64,000 bases of DNA from Candidatus Gastranaerophilales bacterium. GTDB lineage: Bacteria > Cyanobacteriota > Vampirovibrionia > Gastranaerophilales > Gastranaerophilaceae. The DNA lies in assembly GCA_944323695.1 (NCBI GenBank), contig CALUTI010000004.1, forward strand, positions 124,001-188,000, read 5' to 3'. Within the stretch, counting starts at the first letter, position 1, and each line of letters begins with the position of its first letter. Of this stretch, positions 58,064-64,000 are shown piece by piece. Below the pieces are notes generated by a model. It was not told the DNA's origin. It saw nothing but the letters and a program-made list of their open reading frames with translations, and made no database searches. A program made the translations under genes and the position numbers.

Positions 58064-58225
58064 ATGGCAAGAATAATTGAAGGTGAAAGAAGATTAATCA
58101 AAATGAGCGTAGATGATGTAATAAGCATTGTCAGGGAATACCAGCAGATATGCAAAAACAGTTGCTGTTATGAACATACGCGTGAACTTTTGGCAAAAGC
58201 CGATTTTTACATCCCTGAGGATTAA
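58064..58225 (+). CDS. 53-residue acidic/basic small protein, unknown
   Basis: Begins MARIIEGERRLIKMSVDDV and ends LAKADFYIPED; two Cys in a KNSCCYEH segment. Ribosome site GAAAGGAAC. The helical, charged composition looks protein-like, and the stop lies 2 bp before the terminal repeat of the mobile element. It may be a lineage-specific regulator or adaptor; no family recognised. Confidence 0.68.
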   Translation: MARIIEGERRLIKMSVDDVISIVREYQQICKNSCCYEHTRELLAKADFYIPED

Positions 58226-58227
58226 CC

Positions 58228-58764
58228 TTCCATAAAAACTACTGCCTGAGGCAGGATAATACATTGTCTCTACATAAAAACTATTATAGGTATCTTTTTG
58301 TTCACTTTTTCTTTTTGTTGCGATGCAAAAAGAAAAAGTGAACCAGCTCACTAAACGTGAGGCCATTTTCTATGGCTCATACTTCGCCAAGAAAAGAAGG
58401 CAAAAAGAAAAACACGCGTGTTTACTTGCAATCCTTCGGATTGCCCAAGCCCTGACGGGCGCACATCCGTGCCGTTGCAAGCTGGCGCTTGCAATCTTTT
58501 ACCGCGCCTAAGAACAACGGCGCGGAGCCGGCATAGCCGGCTTTGACGGGGTAGCAGGGGTGTCCCCTGCTCACTCGTTCATTTCGGTCGCGTGTTTCTC
58601 TTTCTTTTGCAAGCGTTTTCTTTCTCTGCTTGTTTGCTCGCATTAAACGGGACTGCAACGCCGTCGCCTGCGCGCCGCCGTTTCGCCCTCTGCTCGCAAT
58701 CCGCTTTGCTTCGCAACAAAGAGAAAGAAAATGCTGATAGGTACAGATAATAGTTTTTATGGAA
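58228..58764. mobile_element. Non-coding element with 14-bp terminal inverted repeats, right copy
   Basis: Perfect ends TTCCATAAAAACTA (58228-58241) and TAGTTTTTATGGAA (58751-58764). Inside are stems CACTTTTTCTTTTTG / CAAAAAGAAAAAGTG (58303-58340), GCAATCC / GGATTGC, GCAAGC / GCTTGC, CCGCGCC / GGCGCGG (58502-58525), and GCAGGGG / CCCCTGC. No plausible transposase. The size (537 bp) and structure suggest a MITE-like element or hairpin-type repeat. No clear target-site duplication was found. Confidence 0.7.
58502..58761 (+). repeat. Direct repeat core, right copy
   Basis: Partner of 47132-47391, same strand. Its hairpin loop 58509-58518 (TAAGAACAAC) is inverted relative to the left copy (GTTGTTCTTA). 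Confidence 0.88.
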
Positions 58765-58874
58765 AATTATTCTTTGGCAGTTAATGAAAAACTACCCCGT
58801 GGTATTACCTATCCGGGGTTATTGATATTTTGTTTTTGGTTTATGCTAAGATAGGAAACATAAGGAGTCAAACT

Positions 58875-59270
58875 ATGAAAAAAAATCTGATAGCAGTTTT
58901 GTTAATTTTTGCAGTACCGATTATTGCATATATGGCACTTACCAAATCCACTGCGACAACAGCACAAACAACGGATGCCGCAGCCGCAAACAAACCTCAG
59001 GTAATAAAATTCACCTCAGCAATGTGTCTTGACTGCCAGAAAATGAACGAAATTTTCAAGGAAATTTTCCCAAAATATGAAGGCAAAATCATTTTGACTG
59101 AAATCCCAGTTCAAGACGGAACCTCATTTACAAACTCTCAAATCGAAAAATACAGCGTAACCCTTGTCCCTACAATTATCCTGCTTGATGCAACAGGCAA
59201 ACAGGTAAAACGTATTGAAGGTGCAATAGAAAAAGCCGAAATGGACAACTATCTGAAAGGTCTCGAATAA
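58875..59270 (+). CDS. Periplasmic thioredoxin-like protein
   Basis: About 131 residues; ATG at 58875 follows AAGGAG. N-terminal signal or anchor (LIAVLLIFAVPIIAYMALT), then a thioredoxin fold with SAMCLDCQKM (CxxC, near 50) and cis-Pro motif VTLVPTIILLD. Its stop overlaps the ATG of the ccdA-like gene (TAATG), so electrons from CcdA would keep it reduced. Partner substrates unknown (cytochrome maturation or disulfide repair). Confidence 0.92.
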   Translation: MKKNLIAVLLIFAVPIIAYMALTKSTATTAQTTDAAAANKPQVIKFTSAMCLDCQKMNEIFKEIFPKYEGKIILTEIPVQDGTSFTNSQIEKYSVTLVPTIILLDATGKQVKRIEGAIEKAEMDNYLKGLE

Positions 59271-59965
59271 TGGATTATGCCGATATATTCACAAATAACA
59301 CAAGCACGTTGATATTATTTATACTGTCATTTTTCGGAGGTCTTGTGGCATCTATATCACCGTGTTCATTGGCAATGCTTCCGATAATCATAGGCTATAT
59401 CGGCGGATATTCTGATGCAAAGCCCTCTCAAACACTCGTGCAGATGATATTTTTCGTATTTGGTACGGCGATTGTATTTTCAATAATAGGTATAATCTGC
59501 GCGATTACGGGAAAAGTCTTTGTATCAAACAGCTACTTTGCTCTAATCCTTGCATCTCTGCTTCTTGTAATGGGTTTGAAACTGGTCGGATTTCTTGACT
59601 TTGACATGCCGGTTTTAATAAAAGAAATGCCGAAAAACAACGCCCACAGCAAGTTCACCTACCCGATTCTTCTGGGCGGAGTTTTTGCGCTTGTCGGAAC
59701 CCCGTGTTCCACCCCGATTTTAGCGGGAATAATGGCATTTGCGTCACTTTCCGCAAACATTGTTAACGCAATTATAATGCTGTTTTTATTTTCGCTGGGT
59801 CAGGGGTTAATTTTAATCATTGCAGGATTTTTAACCTCCCGACTCAAAAACTGGCAAAACTTCTACAAAATTTCCGACGTTTTAATGAAAATAAGCGGCG
59901 CGTTGCTTATTCTTGCATCATTATATATTTTTTATAAGATTTTCCACCCGCTTATTGTAAATTAG
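59270..59965 (+). CDS. ccdA: CcdA/DsbD-type membrane thiol transporter
   Basis: A 231-residue six-helix protein. Paired conserved motifs: [20 protein letters not shown] (Cys near 27) and [16 protein letters not shown] (Cys near 145), the two active-site cysteines that move reducing power from cytoplasmic thioredoxin to the periplasm. Coupled to the thioredoxin-like gene before it. Confidence 0.92.
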   Translation: MDYADIFTNNTSTLILFILSFFGGLVASISPCSLAMLPIIIGYIGGYSDAKPSQTLVQMIFFVFGTAIVFSIIGIICAITGKVFVSNSYFALILASLLLVMGLKLVGFLDFDMPVLIKEMPKNNAHSKFTYPILLGGVFALVGTPCSTPILAGIMAFASLSANIVNAIIMLFLFSLGQGLILIIAGFLTSRLKNWQNFYKISDVLMKISGALLILASLYIFYKIFHPLIVN

Positions 59966-60005
59966 CCCCCTGTGGTGTACAATGTATGCAAAGGAGTATA
60001 TTAAG

Positions 60006-60467
60006 ATGAAAACATTTGAAGGGCAATTAACCACAGCAGGGGAAAAATTTTGTATAATAATTTCAAGATTTAACGATTTTATCGGCTCAAAACTCTTATC
60101 AGGCGCAACCGATGAATTAAAACGCCACGGGGTAGCTGACGAAAACATAGATATAGTAAAAGTTCCGGGAGCATTTGAAATTCCGCTTGCCGCACAAAAA
60201 TTCGCAAAAACCGGCAAATACAATGCCGTTATAACTTTAGGTGCCGTAATAAAAGGTTCAACACCTCACTTTGATTACGTAAGCGCAGAAGTTTCAAAAG
60301 GTGTTGCGCACGTGGCTTTGGAAACAGGAATTCCGGTAATATTCGGAGTATTAACAACAGATAACATAGAACAGGCAATAGAAAGAGCCGGAACAAAAGC
60401 CGGCAACAAAGGTGCGGACGCTGCAAAAACCGCAATAGAAATGGCAAATCTGGTCAAATTAGTTTAG
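60006..60467 (+). CDS. ribH: 6,7-dimethyl-8-ribityllumazine synthase
   Basis: About 153 residues. It condenses the two precursors of riboflavin's penultimate intermediate. Seen: [17 protein letters not shown] (near 18), [13 protein letters not shown] (near 57), [20 protein letters not shown] (near 82, with catalytic His). ATG at 60006 follows GGAG; the track's longer start overlaps the preceding gene's terminal region. No other rib genes nearby. Confidence 0.95.
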   Translation: MKTFEGQLTTAGEKFCIIISRFNDFIGSKLLSGATDELKRHGVADENIDIVKVPGAFEIPLAAQKFAKTGKYNAVITLGAVIKGSTPHFDYVSAEVSKGVAHVALETGIPVIFGVLTTDNIEQAIERAGTKAGNKGADAAKTAIEMANLVKLV

Positions 60468-60483
60468 TGTTTTAGGGGGTAAA

Positions 60484-61374
60484 ATGAGCGAAGTTATTAC
60501 AGAGTACAGAAATGAAAATACCAAAGACATTGATCTTTTATCAACTGTCGATATGGTAAGAAAAATGAACGAAGAGGACAAGCTTGTTGCGCTTGCTGTT
60601 GAGGATGAAACAGAACATATCGCTCAAGCCATTGACTTAATCGCAAAACAGTTTTTAAAAGGCGGAAGATTATTCTACTTTGGTGCCGGAACATCCGGCA
60701 GATTAGGAATTTTGGACGCCTCAGAATGCCCGCCGACCTTCAGCGTGCCGTATGATATGGTGCAGGGAAGAATTGCAGGCGGCAAAGAAGCATTTCTATA
60801 CTCTATAGAAGGCGCGGAAGATAACTTTGATTTAGGCGTTGAAGATGCAAAAATTTTAACGGACAAAGACGTCTGCGTGGCAATTTCCGCAAGCGGAAAC
60901 CCGAAATATTTACTGGGTGTTTTGCATCAGGCAGATGAAATCGGCGCCAAAACAATTGCCGTAACCTGCAACTCTCAAGGCAGAATTGCAGAAGAAGCAG
61001 GACTTGTTATCTGCGTTGAAGTCGGTCCCGAAGTTATTGCAGGTTCCAGCAGACTTAAAGCCGGCACAGCGCAAAAAATGATTTTGAACATGCTCTCAAC
61101 AGGTTCAATGATAAAAATCGGCAAAACTTACGAAAACTTTATGATTGATTTGAAAGCCGTAAACGAAAAATTAAAAGACAGAGCAATCCGAATTGTAGGT
61201 CAAATCGCAGGAGTAAGCCTTGCGGATGCGCTTTCAACACTTTTAAAATGCGACTGGGAAATTAAAACCGCCATTGTATCGTTAATGATGAAAATCAGCA
61301 TTGATGAAGCAAGAACTGAGCTTAAAAAGCACGGCGGCGTTTTAAGAAAAATCATCTATAAAGCAGTGGTATAA
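60484..61374 (+). CDS. murQ: N-acetylmuramic acid 6-phosphate etherase
   Basis: A 296-residue SIS-domain lyase that splits MurNAc-6-P into GlcNAc-6-P and D-lactate for peptidoglycan recycling. Seen: YFGAGTSGRLGILDASECPP (near 58, with catalytic Glu), MVQGRIAGGKEAF, ISASGNPKYL (near 135), GSSRLKAGTAQKMILNMLST (near 188). It follows ribH by 16 bp and precedes gpsA by 9 bp. Confidence 0.95.
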   Translation: MSEVITEYRNENTKDIDLLSTVDMVRKMNEEDKLVALAVEDETEHIAQAIDLIAKQFLKGGRLFYFGAGTSGRLGILDASECPPTFSVPYDMVQGRIAGGKEAFLYSIEGAEDNFDLGVEDAKILTDKDVCVAISASGNPKYLLGVLHQADEIGAKTIAVTCNSQGRIAEEAGLVICVEVGPEVIAGSSRLKAGTAQKMILNMLSTGSMIKIGKTYENFMIDLKAVNEKLKDRAIRIVGQIAGVSLADALSTLLKCDWEIKTAIVSLMMKISIDEARTELKKHGGVLRKIIYKAVV

Positions 61375-61383
61375 GGAGAAGAT

Positions 61384-62385
61384 ATGAAACTTACGGTACT
61401 TGGTGCAGGATGCTGGGGGCTAACGTTAGCATGGCTTTTAACAAATAACTTTGATAAAATAACAATCTGGGGCAGACAGCAGGATTTATCAGATGATCTG
61501 GTCAAAAACAAGCACGCGTCAAAACCTTTAGAAGTACAGCTTTCAGATAAAGTTGAGATAACCTCGGATATGGTATCTGCAATTAAAGATGCTGAAATAA
61601 TCCTGAACGTAGTTGCCACCTCCGGCACCCGCGATGTGTGCGAAAATCTTAAAAAAGCAGGAATAAAACCCGAACAAATTCTTGTAAACGCATCAAAGGG
61701 TATTGAATTGCCGTCTTTAATGCGTATGAGTGAAGTTATAAAAGATGTTTTGCCTGAGCAAAAGCTTGCAATTCTTTCAGGTCCTACTCTTGCAAAAGAA
61801 GTTCTTCAAGGAAAGCCGACTGCCGCATGCGTTGCAAGCGAAGATATGGAAGCAGCAGAATTTGTCCAGCATGCGCTTAATGTTCCCGGAAAATTCAGGC
61901 TTTACACAAATAGTGATGTAACAGGCGTGGAACTTGGCGGAAGCTTGAAAAACGTAATCGCAATAGCATCAGGTTTTGCGCATGCAATGAATCTTGGCGA
62001 CAACTGCACGGGCACTCTTTTAACCCGCGGTATGGCTGAAATTGTAAGGGTTAGTATCCGGCTTGGCGCAAATCCTTCAACCCTTTACGGGCTTTCAGGT
62101 ATGGGAGATTTGATTGCAACATGCTCAAGCCCTATGTCAAGAAACTATACAGTAGGTTCAATGCTTGGTCAGGGCAAGAAAATTGACGATATTCTTCGTG
62201 AATTAGGCTCTGTTGCGGAGGGTGTTAAAACCTCCAAAGCAATTTGCGAACTTGCAAAAAAACTTGATATAGATGTACCTGTGTCAAATGCTATTTACGA
62301 AGCGGTTTACACAGACATAACTCCGCAGGAATTGCTTGAAAAATTAATGAACAGGAAGTTAAAAGAAGAAGAAAAATATGTATAA
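61384..62385 (+). CDS. gpsA: Glycerol-3-phosphate dehydrogenase [NAD(P)+]
   Basis: A 333-residue enzyme making sn-glycerol 3-phosphate for phospholipids. NAD loop LGAGCWGLTLAWLL (near 5), NASKGIELPS near 98, ILSGPTLAKEV near 131, ELGGSLKNVIAIASG with catalytic Lys near 185, GLSGMGDLIATCSSP near 240, SVAEGVKTSK. The ATG follows GGAGAAGAT. Its end overlaps the ricT start by 8 bp. Confidence 0.96.
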   Translation: MKLTVLGAGCWGLTLAWLLTNNFDKITIWGRQQDLSDDLVKNKHASKPLEVQLSDKVEITSDMVSAIKDAEIILNVVATSGTRDVCENLKKAGIKPEQILVNASKGIELPSLMRMSEVIKDVLPEQKLAILSGPTLAKEVLQGKPTAACVASEDMEAAEFVQHALNVPGKFRLYTNSDVTGVELGGSLKNVIAIASGFAHAMNLGDNCTGTLLTRGMAEIVRVSIRLGANPSTLYGLSGMGDLIATCSSPMSRNYTVGSMLGQGKKIDDILRELGSVAEGVKTSKAICELAKKLDIDVPVSNAIYEAVYTDITPQELLEKLMNRKLKEEEKYV

Positions 62386-63307
62386 ATTTGCAGTAAGATA
62401 CCTCAAAAACACATTTTATCCCGTAACCGTTCCGGAAACAATTCATCTGGAAGACGGACAGATGGTTATTGTAAGAACCGAAAAAGGCGAAGAAGCTTTA
62501 AAAATTTTTCTCGTAAATCCGGAAATTTCCGAAGTCTGGGAAAAAAGCGAGGTAAAACCGGAACCGCTTCCTGTTATAAGAGTTTTATCCCAGAGAGATT
62601 TGCAAACCCTTGATGATATTAAAAAAGAGGAAGTAACTTCATTTTTCAAATGTCAGGAGCTTGTAAAACAGCACGGGTTAAATATGAATCTCGTACAGTG
62701 CAGAATAACTTTTGACAGACGTAAAATAACCTTTTACTATACCGCTCCGGAAAGGGTTGATTTCAGGGCTTTGTTAAAGGATTTAACGCAGGTATTCACA
62801 CGCGTGCGTATTGATTTGAGGCACATCGGCGTCAGGGACGAAACCTCAATTCTTGACGGCATGGGAATTTGCGGACGCCCTTTTTGCTGTTCAAGTTTTT
62901 TGAGAAAATTTGCCACAATTAACGTAAAACTTGCCAAAGATCAGGGAATGCCGATTGCACCGGGGAAAATTTCCGGTACATGCGGAAGATTACTGTGCTG
63001 TCTCACTTATGAATATTCAAATTACATTGATGCGGCAAAAGGCATGCCGCCTGTGGGATCATCCGTTATGACACCTGAAGGATTGGGCAAAGTCTGCTAT
63101 CTGCAGTTCTTGAGCGGTAAAGTCGCTGTAAAAACCGAAGACGGCAAGGTAAAAGAATTCCCGAAAGGCGATATTGAAATGGTTGACGCTGATGTTAACG
63201 TCGAAATTGATATCCAATCTCTAAATACCTCTTACGGCGAAGATGATATGAATATTGACATAAAACAGCTTGAAGACGACAGAAACAGCTCAACAGGCAA
63301 TATTTAA
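62378..63307 (+). CDS. ricT: PSP1 domain protein, RicT/YaaT-like
   Basis: A 309-residue protein with the Cys-rich hallmark CGRPFCCSSFLRKFATI (near 165) and TCGRLLCCLTYEYSNY (near 203), which in Bacillus RicT helps bind Fe-S as part of the RicAFT complex acting with RNase Y. The central FYYTAPERVDFRALLKDL belongs to the PSP1 fold. The acidic C-terminal tail (about 270-309) is poorly structured. In this lineage the role is inferred only. Confidence 0.9.
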   Translation: MYKFAVRYLKNTFYPVTVPETIHLEDGQMVIVRTEKGEEALKIFLVNPEISEVWEKSEVKPEPLPVIRVLSQRDLQTLDDIKKEEVTSFFKCQELVKQHGLNMNLVQCRITFDRRKITFYYTAPERVDFRALLKDLTQVFTRVRIDLRHIGVRDETSILDGMGICGRPFCCSSFLRKFATINVKLAKDQGMPIAPGKISGTCGRLLCCLTYEYSNYIDAAKGMPPVGSSVMTPEGLGKVCYLQFLSGKVAVKTEDGKVKEFPKGDIEMVDADVNVEIDIQSLNTSYGEDDMNIDIKQLEDDRNSSTGNI

Positions 63308-63987
63308 CGCACTGAAACATACCTGATATACGGTTTTAAAATCTCCGTAATCTCTTTAAATTCAGTATCCGTATAAGTTGTTTCCGTCATCATTTTGGAA
63401 TCCAGAGTCTTAGACGGAATAAATTTTTGAAGGTAATACTTTTCGGCACCTTTTATAAGTTCACCGATTGATTTGAAATCCTCAAAGGACAACTGCGACT
63501 TTACAACAGTGGTTCTGAATTCATACCCGATACCGGAGGTCATAATAATATCAACACTCTCGCGGATTTTTTCGGGATTAATTTTGGAATTTGTTATGAG
63601 CGGATATTTTTCAATCGGCGCTTTTATATCCATCGCAATATAATCCAAATACGGAAGCAAGTTTTTAATTTTTTCCGGAAAAGTTCCGTTAGAATCCAGT
63701 TTAACCGGAAACCCGAGACTTTTAATCTCTTTTATGAAATCCTCCAAATCGGGCTGCAAACAAGGCTCGCCGCCTGTTATTACAACGCCGTCAAGCTTTC
63801 CTTTTCTTGTGTTTAAAAAGTCAAGAAAGGCCGGCACAGTCCATGCCGGCTCATTTCTTACAGCTATAAGTTCAGGATTGTGGCAGTAACCGCATCTGAA
63901 GTTACACCCCTGCGTAAAAACGATTGTGCTGATTTTATCGGGGAAATCCAATAATGATGTTTTTTGAACTCCTCCTATCTGCAGCAT
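63304..63987 (-). CDS. nrdG: Anaerobic ribonucleotide reductase activase, radical SAM
   Basis: A 227-residue radical SAM enzyme. CNFRCGYCHNPEL (near 30) is the CxxxCxxC cluster; VVITGGEPCLQPDLEDF (near 72) and KLDSNGTFPE follow. It fits the longer NrdG2-type activase that forms the glycyl radical on class III NrdD; a pyruvate formate-lyase activase remains possible. The nrdD partner is not in the window (upstream would be past the right edge). It ends overlapping the convergent ricT stop by 4 bp. Confidence 0.88.
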   Translation of the reverse strand: MLQIGGVQKTSLLDFPDKISTIVFTQGCNFRCGYCHNPELIAVRNEPAWTVPAFLDFLNTRKGKLDGVVITGGEPCLQPDLEDFIKEIKSLGFPVKLDSNGTFPEKIKNLLPYLDYIAMDIKAPIEKYPLITNSKINPEKIRESVDIIMTSGIGYEFRTTVVKSQLSFEDFKSIGELIKGAEKYYLQKFIPSKTLDSKMMTETTYTDTEFKEITEILKPYIRYVSVR

Positions 63988-64000
63988 TCGTTTATTACAA

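Noticed and set aside
58323-58658. ORFs inside the right element copy on both strands
   Set aside because: They cross perfect hairpins, lack ribosome sites and show no protein features.
1-64000. CRISPR array, tRNA or rRNA genes, prophage
   Set aside because: No regularly spaced repeats, no cloverleaf with T-loop sequence, no rRNA stretches and no phage structural or integrase genes were seen by eye.

Overview
The window looks like a non-photosynthetic, anaerobic relative of Cyanobacteria, most likely the Melainabacteria/Vampirovibrionia lineage (gut Gastranaerophilales type). The main evidence is the RNA polymerase locus. The beta-prime subunit is encoded by two separate genes, rpoC1 and rpoC2, downstream of rpoB, and rpoC2 carries a roughly 650-residue insertion in the trigger loop; both traits are typical of Cyanobacteria and their sister lineages. 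Supporting traits are a short Ssb without an acidic tip and a threonyl-tRNA synthetase without a TGS domain. No photosynthesis or respiratory-chain genes are visible. An FprA-type flavoprotein, rubrerythrin, rubredoxin, a class III ribonucleotide reductase activase and a membrane pyrophosphatase fit an anaerobic life. LptA/LptC-like proteins and TolC imply an outer membrane. DNA is AT-rich, and several genes use TTG or GTG starts.

Layout. 1-5.5 kb: partial prepilin, H+-pyrophosphatase, small membrane protein, secreted protein and a glutamate-synthase-type oxidoreductase. 5.5-9.1 kb: mutS2 and an M20 peptidase. 9.2-13.0 kb: two divergent ~600-residue paralogues whose first and last coding segments are nearly identical at DNA level while the middles differ, so the shared promoter region sits between 200-bp inverted repeats. 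13-22.5 kb: lytic transglycosylase; mtnP-yggT-trkA-trkH; then a TolC/MacA/ABC ATPase/FtsX-type efflux operon. 22.5-30.2 kb (minus): prepilin, lptC, lptA, TPR, dprA, topA, aroE. 30.3-33.7 kb: dapA, secD, secF. 33.7-36.5 kb (minus): ssb, a DUF1537 kinase, pdxA and a separate XRE regulator. 36.7-39.6 kb: thrS and a glycosyltransferase. 40.4-42.8 kb (minus): Fur/PerR, rubredoxin, rubrerythrin, FprA, behind a promoter with a clear Fur-type box. 42.9-46.8 kb: lineage-type hypotheticals and a tandem M16 peptidase. 47.6-56.8 kb: rpoB-rpoC1-rpoC2. 56.9-64 kb: DUF3137 protein, a 53-residue protein, thioredoxin/CcdA pair, ribH-murQ-gpsA-ricT, and nrdG.

Two hairpin-rich intergenic elements bracket the RNA polymerase region as direct repeats of about 11.4 kb spacing. 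The right copy has perfect 14-bp terminal inverted repeats. One hairpin loop is inverted between the copies. These elements, and the divergent paralogue pair with its potentially invertible promoter segment, are the least explained structures here. No tRNA, rRNA, CRISPR array or phage module was recognised. All functional statements rest on reading motifs by eye; no database search was run.
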